Source of the DNA: Mytilus trossulus
Taxonomy: Eukaryota; Mollusca; Bivalvia; Mytilida; Mytilidae
Length of the DNA: 64,000 nt
Assembly: GCF_036588685.1 (NCBI RefSeq)
Contig: NC_086375.1
Coordinates: 44,051,270 to 44,115,269, forward strand
Direction of reading: 5' to 3'
Part shown: piece by piece, positions 32,401 through 45,600 of the stretch
How positions within the stretch are numbered: the first letter of the stretch is position 1
Layout: each line of letters opens with the position of its first letter
Notes under the pieces: model-generated
Database searches by the model: none
Seen by the model: the letters and a program-made list of their open reading frames with translations, nothing else
Told to the model about the DNA's origin: nothing
Position numbers and translations under genes: made by a program

Positions 32401-35400
32401 AGTGAATAGAAATCTATGAAATTTTGACACAAGGTTTATGACCACAAAAGAAAGGTTGGGATTGATTTTGGGAGTTTTGGTTTCAACAGTTTAGGAATTA
32501 GGGGCCAAAAAGGGACCCAAATAAGCATTTTTCTTGGTTTTCGCACCATAACGTTAGTATAAGTAAATAGAAATCTATGAAATTTAAACACAAGGTTTAT
32601 GACCATGAAAGGAAGGTTGGTATTGATTTTGGGAGTTTTGGTCCCAACAGTTTAGGAAAAAGGGGTCCAAAGGGTCCAAAATTAAACTTTGTTTGATTTC
32701 ATCAAAATTGAATAATTGGGGTTCTTTGATATGCCGAATCAAACTGTGTATGTAGATTCTTAACTTTTGGTCATGTTTTGACAAAAAATGAATCGGTTGG
32801 GTTCTTTGATATGTTGAATCTAATCACAATATTGTGAAATAGCAAATTTTGTTTTTTAATTAGAGTTATCTTTCTTTGTCCAGAATAGTAAGCAAGAAAT
32901 ATCTTATTGCAAGAATTTTTTTTAATTGGAGTTATCTTTATTTGTCCAGAATCAACTTAAATCTTTGTTATATACAATATACAATGATATTCACTTTTTA
33001 CTACCAACTGATAAATTTAAATAATCTTTACCATTCAGTGATAACAAGCAGTTTTTTTACATCTTAATATTTTATGATGTATTTAAATGAGTTGTTATTG
33101 TTGCAAACTCCATTAGAATATTTTAATTGAGATTAGTTTTGGAATAAGGGAAAGGGGGATGTGATTAAAAAATTGGGTTCAATTTTTCTCATTTGAAATT
33201 TCATAAATAAAAGGAAATTTCTTCAAACATTTTTTTGAGAGGATTAATATTCAACAGCATAGTGAATTGCTCTAAGAGAAAACAAAAAAATTAAGTTCAT
33301 TAGAACACATTCATTCTGTGTCAGAAACCTATGCTGTGTCAACTTTTTAATCACAATCCAAATTTAGAGCTGAATCCAGCTTGAATGTTGTGTCCATACT
33401 TGCCCCAACCGTTCAGGGTTCAACCTCTGCGGTCGTATAAAGCTACGCCCTGCGGAGCATCTGGTTTCTCCTAGGATGAATTGATCAGTAAGTATATTAT
33501 TAGTTACATGCATTGCTCTCACCTCATATGGAGTTACTCATCCCATATATTGTATTAGGTCACTAGCACACTCTGTAACAAATTTATCTTACTGACTATC
33601 TTCACAAGTGTTTTTTTGACAAGCGGTCTATCAATAGTATATCAACTAGTATATATTTGTTTAGGGGCCAGCTGAAGGACGCCTCCGGGTGTGGGAATTT
33701 CTCGCTACATTGAAGACCTGTTGGTGACCATCTGCTGTTGTTAGCCCAAATCAGTGTCCAAAATTAAACTTTGTTTGATTTCATTAAAAATCGAATAATT
33801 GGGGTTCTTTGATATGCCAAATCTAACTGTGTATGTAGATTCTTAATTTTTGGTCCCGTTTTAAAATTGGTCTACATTCAAGTCCAAAGGGTCCAAAATT
33901 AAACTAAGTTTGATTTTAACAAAAATTGAATTCTTTGGCTTCTTTGATATGCTGAATCTAAACATGTACTTAGATTTTTGATTATGGGCGCAGTTTTCAA
34001 GTTGGTCCAAATCAGGATCCAAAATTATTATTTTAAATATTGTGCAATAGCAAGAAATTTTCAATTGCACAGTTATAAATTCAGCTATAGCAAGAAATCT
34101 TCAATTGCACAGTATTGTGCAATAGCAAGAAATCTTCAATTGCACAGTATTGTGCAATGCAGTCTTCAAACTAAGCCCTTCAGAGTGAAAATTTCATATC
34201 TTCTCTCAATTATAAAATGGTTTAAGTAGAGATATAAATATGTCATCCACTACTGATTAGGGGACAGATGATATTACATAAAACAGATGTTTAAAACAAT
34301 AACTGAGTGTGTAAATTTTTTATAAACCATCAAGTAAAGAAATTACGAAGTAAATAGTATAAAATAGTAAATATTCTGATTTAGTTTTACATCTTCACAT
34401 GCACAATTAAGTTTTGAATAATGTATTAATTTTTATAGTTTTATATGTTAATATATTTAAGCATTGAATCTTATGGTAAAATTTCAACAGCTTAATTAAG
34501 TTCATTACAGATGCATAAAGGTGTTACTAAAATACTATGAGAGCTCTTAATCATAACCTCTTATTGCAATTTTTTTTGGGGGGTGGGGGTGCTCCAGTCC
34601 AGTTTCAGTGATTCCCTATGTAACCAACTAAGTTTTACCAACGAAAAAAAAGGGGGGGGGGGGGGGTTGAGGCGACCCCTTTGATAGTTATATAAATATT
34701 TAAGAAAGAATGACCAATATACTTATACACAAATCAGAAGTTATATTTCAAGGGTTCAATTGGAACTTCTTTTAAAGATGAACTTTCAAATAATTGGTTT
34801 AATTCAATAATATTGATCATTAATAATTTAAGATTACGAATAGCATATTTATATATAATATACCCCAAATAAATATATAGTTATCAAACATAAATACATT
34901 TTTAGTATGCAATAAAAAAAGAGGGTAATTTTTATATAAAACCTTGCAAAAAAGAGGGAGACAGTGCTGTGTATTTACTATTAAGCCATTTATGCAACAA
35001 TTACCACTTGTGAATCAGAATAACATAACATGTGGTTCCTGTCAACTAACAAATTTTAATTGGAGTGACAGATTAATTTGAAATTATGGTGTTTTTCTAA
35101 GTGGTGCAGATGATAAGCCCAACATCATTTTGATGTGATTTCTTGGGCTTAGATGCTACACTGAATAGCAAATATTTTCAATTGCACAGTATTGCACAAT
35201 AGCAAGAAATATCTAATTGCACAATATTGTGCAATAGCAAGAAATTCCAATTGGATTTCAATTGAAGTTATCTTTCTTTGTCCAGAATAGTAGTTGAATC
35301 AACTTAAATCATTGTTTTATACAATATACAATATATATTTACTTTTACTACCAACTGATAGATTAAAACAATCTTTACCATTCAGTCATTGTCAGTGATA

Positions 35401-38400
35401 ACAAGCACTTTTTTTACATTTTAATATTTGATGATGTATTTAAATGAGTAGTTATTGTTGCAAACTTCATTAGAAATTTGAATTGAGATCAGTTTTGAAA
35501 TAAGGGAAAGGGGGATGTGGAAAAAAAAATGGGGGGAGGTCAATTTTTTTCATTTCAGATTTCATGAATAAAAAGAAAATTTCTTCAAACATTTTTTTTG
35601 AGAGGATTAATATTCAACAGCATAGTGAATTGCTCAAAGGCAAAATTTTTTTTTAAAGTTCATTAGACCATATTCATTCTGTGTCCAAAACCTATGCTGT
35701 GTCAACTATTTAATCACAATCCAAATTTAGAGCTGAATCCAGCTTGAATGTTGTGTCCATACTTGCCCCAACTGTTCAGGGTTCAACCTCTGCGGTCGTA
35801 TAAAGCTGCGCCCTGCGGAGCATCTGGTTTATTTGGTCGGGTTGTTGTCTCTTTGACACATTCCCCATTTCCATTCTCAATTTTATCAAAGTGATTGAGT
35901 CTTCAATACTTTATAGTAGTAAGAACCTACTTCCATTTGTCTATATAAAAAAGTGCCAAATGCAAACAATGACAATTTGGTAGCTTTAAATTTGTTTTAT
36001 GAATTTATTTCAATCCTTCATCACATGTATCAATTATTCATTTGTTGAAACCTTTCAGATTTTTTTTTTTTTAAAGGGGAGTAACTCCTTAATTCCAATA
36101 ACAACTTCTTAACTTTGAATGTGTTTTATGAGTTTATTTCAATCATTCATCACCAATTTCTTCGTCTGTTGAAAACTTTAATATTTTTCATAAACACCTG
36201 TTGTTTTTATAAAGGGATGTGCCATCTTTTTTGTTTTGAAAGGGAAGTAACTCCTTACTAATCCCATATAGTAGCTAACCATGATTTTTTTACGACCACC
36301 ACCCTATATCAAATACATATAGTCACCATATGTAGTCCTTTAACGAATCATATCCCTATAAATTTTTAGGAGGTAAGATAAAGTCATAATATACAAATTT
36401 TCAGATCAAGTGTAATTTCCCAATATGAATTCTAAACTCATTAAATTATTCCTAATGGTAGGCACATTGCATATACAGTACATTGATATAAATCATATAA
36501 TAATTTCATTGTTTTATATTTTTGCAGGAGGTTTGATCCTGATTTTTATCAGGTATACTCTCAGATTCAAGAAAAAAAGCTTGGCAATCTACGTTTGATA
36601 AAAACAACAAGCAGAGATTTAGAAGCTCCACCAATATCATATATAAAAACATCGGGTGAGAATGACATTTCCTCTACAAGTAAAGAGGTATATTTCATTG
36701 AAATTAATACTAACAGTTTATATCTAAATGTCTGGGTTATTGTTCAGATGCTTATATTCTTGATAAAAAAAAATCTTATTCCATCCAACTCAGAGGGTGT
36801 TTCATTGGACATTTCCAAATTCTATATTAAGCATGACAGTCAACAGCAATATTGTGTTTTGTTTGTTGACACTTAATAATTTTTTCTCATAAAATATATA
36901 GGCTTTTAGTACACAACAACATGTAATTGTTATATTTTGTTACATGTATATGTATCCACAATTGTAAATTGGTTATGGAGCACATCAATAAAGATCATAT
37001 GAATAGCAGATTCATATAAGCACCTTTTTGTTTATGAATGAGATCAATAAATTAGAAAGGTCATTCTTTAAGATATAAATTGCAATTATTGATATAAAAT
37101 TAATGACATGCAATATTTTCCAGTGTGACAACTATTCACATAAGACCAATAGGACAAGTATTTGAAAATCTACATATGGAATCCCAGTTATTTATTTCTG
37201 TTTCTATTGACATTTGTTTTATTATGAAATTATAGCAGATGATACTATTCTGCTTCAGTAATATCTTAAGACTTGTATTTAAATTCACAGCTGGAATTTT
37301 GAATGATTCAACAATCCATGACCTTGACCTATCATTATGGTTATCTGGGTCCATTCCAGAGACAGTATATGTACAAGGGAATGCTTTTGATCCAGAGATT
37401 GGTAAATGTAATGATATGGACCAAGTTATAGTGACTATTAAGTATAAGAATGGTGTGATAGCATGTCTGGAGAATGGCAGAGTATCTGGTTATGGTTATG
37501 ACCAAAGACTTGAGGTAAAAACTTAGTTTTCTCAAAAAAAATATTTAAAAAGAATTTAGAGTGTTTAATGTTATCATCTTCAATGGTGATTTGATCTTTA
37601 AAGTGTTCCTCAAACTGAAATTAATTGCTATAGAAAATGTTTTACTTTTCTGGTTGTAAAAGTTTCCAAATTAAGATACCTTCTATTTTGGTGTTTATAA
37701 TCCGATGTAACCAGATTGGTTTACATGATTGATCTTTCAATGATTTTATCTTTAACAGTGTTTCTTTGCTTCATACAGATTGTGATGGTCATTTTATGCA
37801 AAAGAAAACAGCATTCAATTCTACAGAAAATGTTTTACTTATTTGGTTGTAAAGATTTCGAAATTTGGATACCTTCTATTTTGGTATTACACATTGTGTT
37901 AGAATTAACCATATTGCTTTATAATGGATGAATTTTACACACATATAGGACTAAATACTTTGTTAAAACAGAAACTTGTGTATGAAAAATTCATAAAATA
38001 ATGTTTTTTTTACAGGCTTTGTTTGATAATGGTATGCTGAAAGTAGAAAACCCTAACACCTCCTTATTGACTACATGTACAGGCAATACTACGTTAACAG
38101 GTCCTATACATCCACATTTTACTACCAGATATACACAAGCCTATAACAATGAACTGGAACATTTTCTTGATATAATGGAAGGTATGTATATAAGAACTTG
38201 AGGAATATTTTTAAAATGATCAAAACATGGCTCATGAATAAGCTATAGAAATAAAAATTAAAGACCCTGTGCTCGAAATTTACTCATTTTATTGTTTTAA
38301 GTTTGCATTCTGTGTAATTAAATCCTGGTTTAAATCTGAATTTAATGTGATTCTTGAAAGGTGAAAGGAAACTCTCAGTATTTCTGAGTTTTTGGATATA

Positions 38401-38743
38401 TGTCATGGCATGCCAGCTATTCACCTTCAACTTGATAGTCAGTAGAAAATTTAGCATAAATATACATTTTTTAAAAAAATTCACCCTTGATTTATGTGTA
38501 CTTTGTGATAAAGGACATATAAAATAAAAGCCACATATTATTAATTGAAAAACTCTTCAAACCTGATGGTTTTTCATCTGTTATCATATTTTTTTCAGTT
38601 TTAGTTACTGTTTTGAATATTTGTTATTTTTAGGTAAATGTGAAATGAGAGTTACAAAAGAGGACACAATCAAAGTAATGAAACTAGTGAAAGCTTGTCT
38701 CAAATCAGTACAGACTCAGGGACCAGTAGGATTTGATGACTAG
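29419..38743 (+). CDS. Gfo/Idh/MocA oxidoreductase, inositol 2-dehydrogenase-like
   Basis: Eight coding exons: 29419-29464, 30563-30722, 31406-31476, 31780-31888, 36528-36655, 37291-37514, 38016-38181 and 38634-38743. They total 1014 nt (337 residues), with GT-AG junctions and consistent phases. The length is normal for the family. The N-terminal Rossmann fold has VGFALFGLGNMG (5-16), a dinucleotide-binding glycine loop. AVFCEKPIT (95-103) contains the family's EKP motif with the catalytic-type Lys100. HRRFDPDF follows near residue 128. NDSTIHDLDL puts Asp177 and His181 four residues apart, as in bacterial inositol dehydrogenases. The C-terminal domain is the usual beta-sheet substrate domain. 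The expected reaction is NAD(P)-dependent oxidation of a cyclic polyol or sugar. Myo-inositol is the best guess by motif, but other substrates are known in this family. There is no signal peptide, so it is probably cytosolic. Intron 4 (4.6 kb) is filled with nested repeats. The start follows a likely splice acceptor at 29401. Confidence 0.92.
32137..33468 (+). repeat. Dispersed repeat P1 (tatacgaccgc ... gcggtcgtata), full copy
   Basis: It begins tatacgaccgcaaattttg and ends ctctgcggtcgtataaagc, then gccctgcggagcatctgg. The tatacgaccgc / gcggtcgtata pair gives subterminal inverted repeats. It contains three tandem modules of about 120 bp (gaaatctatgaaatttt, acaaggtttatgacca, ttgattttgggagttttggt) and a (gtc)n run near the left end. 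It has no coding potential and lies in intron 4 of the oxidoreductase. The minus frame at 32584-32784 is not a gene. Confidence 0.8.
33660..33740 (+). repeat. Repeat M4, left half (interrupted)
   Basis: Sequence ggggccagctgaaggacgcc, gggaatttctcgctacattg, then gtgaccatctgctgttgtt. In the uninterrupted copies (49245-49385, 50645-50795) the next bases are a T-run and ggtctggttgttgtctcttt or similar. Here those bases reappear only at 35828, after 2.1 kb of another repeat. Confidence 0.8.
33741..35827 (+). mobile_element. Second P1 copy, 5'-truncated, inserted into repeat M4
   Basis: From gtccaaaattaaactttgt onward it matches the inner part of the 32137-33468 copy and ends identically (gcggtcgtataaagctgcgc, then ggagcatctgg). 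The tatacgaccgc left end is missing. It contains a local tandem run (aattgcacagtattgtgca, caatagcaagaaatcttc) at 34040-34160 and 35160-35250. Between these is about 1 kb not present in copy 1. A G-run of about 16 lies near 34652-34667. Both sides are the two halves of one M4 repeat. Confidence 0.75.
35828..35885 (+). repeat. Repeat M4, right half (interrupted)
   Basis: The sequence atttggtcgggttgttgtct, ctttgacacattccccattt, ccattctcaattttat is the 3' end of family M4 and completes the left half at 33660-33740. Confidence 0.8.
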
Positions 38744-40004
38744 GAATGACAAAACCATTTAGTATTTTGATTGGTTGAAATCTGAGTCTAAAAACAATAT
38801 CCATATTTTAAAAATTGATCTCTGAAATCTTTTATGAATATGTAATTTTCAACATTGATTTTCATTCAAGTAAGTCAACTCTATATATTTTTTTTTCTAA
38901 AAATTTCTTGATAGCATGTAGGTTAACAGTTTTCATTTCTTTTGGAACACATTTTATAACAGGTTGTATCAGTATGTATTTCTGTCTCTTTGTGTATTTT
39001 ACATCATATTATTGTATGAATGTGTTACATGAAGATGATATATTTATGAAGACTTTATTCTCTTTTCATTTTGGTTTAGAAATTTTTGTACATTCATGTT
39101 CATTTTCAAGTCCCAATTTTTGCAGCAATTAAAATCATTGCATTTTTTTTTTGATTTACAGTCCCAGCTTTAGTGGAGATGAAAATGTATTAGTTTAAAC
39201 AAATTTACATATTTTATTTATGTTTTATTGCTATTGTTGTATGTTACAATAGTGTTTATTACAGTTTAAGGAAATGATGAGTATAGTTGATGCTATAAAC
39301 AAATGCAAATTTTAATTTTGAGATAGTTTTCCAGTTTGAATTCTTGTATTAATAAAAACAGAGCAAATTTAAGTAAGTGTTTTTAAAAAGCTTTGGTATC
39401 CAGATTTTGACTTTACTTAAGATCCTTTATTCATAAAATTTTCCAATTTTTTTATGTCATTTTTTGGATTTTGCACCATTTTGGCATCAAGCATCACTCA
39501 ATAGGCATCAATTGTGGAAATGTACATCTAGTGCATGATCATTGGTACAGTTAATGTTGTTTGATGTTCTTATTTACTGTTTGCATTGAACATAAGAAAT
39601 ATTGGATTGTTATAAATGTTTTTATAGAGTTGACTTTTAATGTATATGGTGTTTTTTTTGTATTGTTTTCGCAATATATTTACATATTACTGCCAATAGT
39701 TTTACTTTGATATTGTTTTAATATGACAGAAACTACCATTGTATTTTGGTGTTATTTTTACAAACCTTTTATAAGGTAACAACTGTTATTTTATTATTGC
39801 AAATAATATATTTTCAATATATATTCCTCTTTACAAAAATGAAAATATTTCTCATTGAAAAAAGAATAAAAAACACAGAATTTATCATTAACCTATCAGT
39901 CTTTGCCAATTGGGGTTGATTCATCAATAATGACAATATTTACAAAAATTCTCAGCATATGATGAAACACTTACCCCGGTTGACAATGAGGTCATGGTCC
40001 TTCT
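38744..40004 (+). other. Probable 3' UTR and downstream of the oxidoreductase gene
   Basis: AT-rich. AATAAA-like signals occur at about 39349 (ttaataaaaaca) and near 39864 (agaataaaaaac). The 105-residue frame at 38815-39132 is hydrophobic and Phe/Ile-rich from AT-rich composition, and I do not regard it as a gene. Confidence 0.4.
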
Positions 40005-40008
40005 TTAA

Positions 40009-40398
40009 GGGAGCTCGCTTCTCAGTTTCAAAGTAATTAACTTTTCAAAACACTAGTTTATATTGATAAGGGACTAATAAAGGAATCCAAAAAGTCAAAT
40101 AAATATATATGTCACCGTGCTTGTTTTCGAGATAAGAGTCATTGAAATTTTGGCGGGAAAATATTCTCTCTTGACTTTTCATAGCTTTATCATTGACAAG
40201 TTAAACTTCTCAAAAACTGTTAAAAAGTAATTAAATTTTTATAAGACTTTTACAGATGGCTTATCATTATACATGTTAAAGAATTTCAAAAAGAAAAGTG
40301 GGGGTCACCGGGCAAATTTTTTCAAGGCATTTAAATGGATAAAACCAGAGGATTCTGAAAATCTGACAAAAGATCCAAAACATGACAAGCCAGCTTCC
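40009..40398. mobile_element. MITE-like element with imperfect TIRs flanked by TTAA
   Basis: The left end gggagctcgcttctcagttt pairs imperfectly with the right end, whose complement reads ggaagctggcttgtcatgtt. TTAA lies directly outside both ends (40005-40008 and 40399-40402). It is 390 bp long and non-coding. Confidence 0.6.
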
Positions 40399-41208
40399 TT
40401 AACAAACAAAAAATGATAAAGAATGGATAAAGATTCAAAAATTATTACGTGCTTTGAGAAAAATAAATATGTTTACTTCATATGTATTCTCTCCTCCCCT
40501 TTTGTGGGAAATATTTGGTTGATTATATAGAAAATTACTGAAGCATGACAGGAGCTGCCCCCTAATAGGGTCATTCACTGGTTCCCCCCTCTTATAATAA
40601 ATTTCTTGATCCCCCACTGGAAGGGGACAAGGTACTTGTATATCCCTTGACCATTAATGTATGATTTATTTTTTATATGTATGCCAAATGAAATAATTGT
40701 TACACAAGTTGATTGACAAAATAGGGCATACGGTTGTATAATGTTGTAACATTGAAATTGTTTATATTAATTTCAACTCTATAGTCTTACAAGTTTATTT
40801 TAATCAGAAGCAAATCCATATGATTATTTACTCATAATTATTATATTCATTGTTAAATATTATATACTTTTAATTACTGTTGATTAGTACAATAAAATTA
40901 TTTTTGATAAAGAACATTTTCCTTCTTTAATTGGAAAAAAAAGAAAAGAGCCTAACAAATGTAGCAACAAAAGAAAGAAATTACAGGAAGAGTATGACAA
41001 AATCATTCTGACCAAACATATGAATGACACTGGAAAAGAAATTAATAAATGAGTTAGTTGATATGATGGCATAGAAATTGTATCATTCAAGGAAAAGTAC
41101 AAAACAGAGCTGTAAAGTTATCAAACCTTCTCAAAGATGACAGAATTCTTAATTTTAATGCTTTAATTTGTTGGTTTCTGAATTGTCTCGCCTTCTTTAC
41201 TAATTATT

Positions 41209-42345
41209 ATACCCCCGCTTTAAAAAAAGGGGGGTATACTGTTTTACCTCTGTCTGTCAGTCTGTCAGTCCGTCGTCAGTCCGTCAGTCCGTCCCATGAA
41301 ACTTTCGTCACATTTTTCTCAGTTGTTGATATTATGTTGATAATCATAAATATAAAGCTTTATTACAACTGTCACATAAATCAACATTAACAAAGAAGAC
41401 TAAACATTGATGAAAGTGAGGTCAAGGTCAGATGAACCATGCCAGGCAGACATATACAGCTAACAATTCTTCCATACAACAAATATAGTTGACCTATTGC
41501 TTATAAATTAGGAAAAATAGACCAAAACAAAAATACTTAACACTTAGCAATGAAACATGAAAATCAGGTCAAGGTCAAATAAAACCTGTGCGACTGACAT
41601 ACAGATCATAAAATATTTCCTTACACCAAATAAAGTTGACCTATTGTAGAGAATTAGAAAAAAAGACCAAAAACTCAAACACTTAACTTTTACCACTGAA
41701 CCATTAAAATGAGGTCATTATCAGTAACAACATATTAAAATTTAAAAAGCTTTGGTAGAATGGTTCATGAGAAAATGCACAGCCACGACTGGAAACACCA
41801 TTTTTCAATCTTTCAAGAACCATAACTACTGAACAGTAAAAGTCAAAATCATCATTATTGAACTTGACCTCTATTTTGTCATCAACAACAACATATAAGA
41901 ATTTGAAAAGCTTTGGTTCAACGGTTCATGAGAAAATGCACGGACACGACTGGAAACACCATTTTTCAATCTTTCAAGAACCATAACTCCTGAACGGTAA
42001 AAGTCAAAATCGTCATTATTGAACTTGACCTCCATTTTGTCACCAGTAACAACATATTAAAATTTAAGAAGCTTTGGTAGAACAGTTCATGCGTAAATGC
42101 ACGGACACGACTGGAAACACCATTTTTCAATCTTTCAAGAACCATAACTCCTGAACAGTAAAAGTCAAAATCGCCATTATTGAACTTGACCTTCATTTAG
42201 TTGTCAGTAACAACATATTAAAATTTTAAAAGCTTTGGTTGAACGGTTCATGAGTTAATGCACGAAACATTTGATTGCCGCCCGCCCGCCGAGCATCCCC
42301 AAATCAATAACCGACATTTTTGTCACCAAAATCCGGTTAAAAATC
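41209..42345 (+). repeat. Dispersed repeat with (cagtccgt)n head and 161-bp tandem modules
   Basis: It starts tatacccccgctttaaaaaaa with a matching ggggggtata, which forms a short hairpin, followed by a (gtcagtccgt)n run. Modules with actggaaacaccatttttc at 41788, 41949 and 42110 are spaced exactly 161 bp. It ends near ccgacatttttgtcacc and atccggttaaaaa. The frame at 41966-42196 is inside the array and not a gene. Confidence 0.75.
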
Positions 42346-42689
42346 TAAAAATGTCATTTCTCAAAATCTAATTTCAGAGCAGCATCTTAACTTCATTTTT
42401 AGGGGTGGGGCCTTGGGGTATAGGTCTCTTTTTGTAGACTGCTCAATTTTTTCGTAGCTCTTTTGTAGAAGAAATTTGACTGGCAAACAAAGTTATAAGC
42501 CTTGTATCTTTGAAGAGTTTTAACATATCAATTCATTATGAAAACTACTAATATTAATTAATCCAATTTGTGATCTTAAGCTTAAATGAACAACATGTGT
42601 TTGTTTGAAAAGCCTTTGAAGAAAAACCTTTAAAAAGTTGACAATACTGACCTCATTCATGAATGGGATGAACAACAAAGCAATTTTCA

Positions 42690-45600
42690 GGTGAATCTTT
42701 TTATTGCCCTATGGACATTACATCAATCAACAATAAAACAATACAAACAATTATGTAGACTTCATATTTTACAGAACAAAATATTTGTTTTTTTAATTTT
42801 CATTTTTACCATAAAAGCGATGTTTTTGGCAGTTTGTAAACACATACAGAACAACAGATAGTGTTTTACTTATTGAACCTTTAACTGTCTGCAATCAGTT
42901 CCTATTTTTACTATCTTATCACAAAATGATGAATTTAAGTTCAAAATCTAGAACACGAAAAAATAATCATATAAATTCTCAAATGTTTTAGTACTTTATC
43001 TATACTGCAACCCAACTTATTTTTCACCGACACTTTGTCATAATAAGCCCTTTCTTGCCAATAGTGTTTACTTTTCTAACTTTCTGACATTTTTTATTTA
43101 TTCATATAAAAGATGATCTATAGAATGCCATGTTTCCAACAATTTATATTTGCAATATTTTTCTACTCAGTAGAGTTGTGTAAATGAATCTCAGTTTGCT
43201 TTATAAGTGGTTTACATTATATATAAATCTCATATGTTACAAATTCTTCATATTTAAAAATATTACCAAAATTCTTATACATGTACTAGTTTAACAATAA
43301 ATGGGGGAAAATAATCTGCTGGGAAAAAAAACATGTAAAAGAAAGAATTTCAATGTTTACAAAAATGCATCTGATTTATAATACAATGGGGCATTTTCTA
43401 ATGAGAAAAATCATTATTCTATTGTGAATATATCATATTGGATGTTACCTATTAAAAATATAAATTAGCAAAAAAGTTAAATGTATTTTTATCTACAAAC
43501 AACACCTCAAGAGCATTCACTGAATTTCATCCTATACATAATGCCTGTTTCTGCAACTTTATTTAAAGTTTGACATGAGTTCATTATTTTTATTTCAAAG
43601 TTTAACGTAATAAATCAATGTTAATGCAAGTATTCAAAACGTAAAGACCTAGGCTGTATTACTCCTTTTGTGGCTGTAGCTTGTTCACATTCTAATCCTT
43701 GTGATCTAAAGTATGGCAGAACTTAACTAACTTTTAAAAATTTGTTAGGGACATTCAGACAGGACAAAAACATAATCATTTAACATGAGGCCCACAGCTG
43801 TATACAGGACAAAGAACTCTGCTGTGTTTCATTCAATTCCCATTATAAATTGCAGAAGAATTTACACTATAAAAATTTTGTGAAGGAGGGACAAAATGGA
43901 CAAAAATAAGCCTCCCATGTATGACAAGGGTGACAGAATATATATATTTACTGAAACAACAAATAATGAATGAATTCCTCACAATATTAATCAGCAATTT
44001 AATATTAGTTTTATGAATTATATAATGATTAAATTCTGTGGTTTTAGTACAATAGTTATTCAGAAATTGGAAAACACATTTATATTACATAGTTTTTACA
44101 CAGAATAATACACATATCACAGATAAATAGACAAAAGGCAGCAAAGCAAACGTTACAAAACTAATATGTAATTTACAGTAAAACCTTCATAATTAATCTT
44201 TCATTCAGATTTGGGATTTTTCACATTAAAAAAAAAGAAACTTTATTGACTTTTTATTATTGCAACAGGATAGGTTTTGCTAAAATTCTATTAATCACTT
44301 TGATTGTATTAATTGTATGCAAGCAGCAATGACTAAATAGTAAAAATTCATAAATTTTTAGTATTGTACAGACAATTTGAAGTTTGCTCATGAAAGGTAT
44401 TTTTCTTCAACTTAATTTTCATTTGAAAACAAAGTACCTTATTATTTTTGTGTCATTATTAATCAAATTTTATCATACCATATTAAACTGTATCCGGGGG
44501 AAAAGTTTTATAAGACAAAATAAAACAAATGTTAGTTTATAAAAAAAACATTTTCACAAAACTTTGTAACCTAAGGAAAAGCTTAACAACAAATATTTTG
44601 AAGCCATATCAAACTCATTTTCCACTACATTTGCAGAAAATACATTATAAGGTAAATATTTCAATAAAATTTGTTTAAATTTGCTTTCATACTTACAATC
44701 TCATCTTAACAATGGCACACATTACACTTCTATCTAATATTGTCCAACATTTGTATCTATTTACAGCCTTACACAGTACGCTAGTAATAGTAATGAAATT
44801 CATAATCTCATAACATTATTCTTAAAAATAATAATGAAACTATACTGCACCAAAAAAAGCATGTAAAAAAATATAAAGCAAAACATTCTTCCTAGATTCT
44901 AAAATCAAACAAAATAATGCTTAGGGGTCATCCATAATTGCCAACCATTTTCCAAAGTGTACAAAGCGTTAAAAATTCAACATTTTTACCGTACACATTT
45001 TTTTATCACTATATAAAACAGTCAGATATTGTTTTTTTCAATGCAAATTTCTATATTAAACTAAACTATGATAGACAGGATATTTTTTTTTATTAAAAAT
45101 GATTGCTTCTTGTCTTGAAATCTGAAAATGGTTGATGTACACTTTTTGAGGGAGGGTGGGGGGTTTGAAAAAGTGTATGTTTTGTACACTTTGGAAAATG
45201 GTTGACAATTATGGATGACCCCTTAAATAATGACTACATTCACTAACACAATTAACTACCAGAGTCTCCTTAAAGAGTAAAAGAAAGCTTTGAAATGATA
45301 ACTATCTACTCAATAATGATGAATCTACACTATTCATAAAAAAAAACTTTTTCAAACTCTAAAGCATTAATTATGGGTAATTTCACTGTTCCCTAAAATA
45401 AAAAAAATAAAAAAATGCTAAAATATTTGCAGAATAAATCCAGTTTTTTTTCTGAAATTGTAAGCCAATATTACAATATTTTAGTGTATACCTTTAAAAA
45501 TATTACCCAGAATGCTTTAGATTCTGAAATGATTTTATACAACATGACTAGATTAATTCCTGGATTTTTAACATGTTTCACTATTACTAGAGATAGACCT

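Noticed and set aside
38815-39132. 105-residue hydrophobic frame after the oxidoreductase
   Set aside because: Lies in the likely 3' UTR. Its Phe/Ile/Tyr content follows from AT-richness, and it has no family features.
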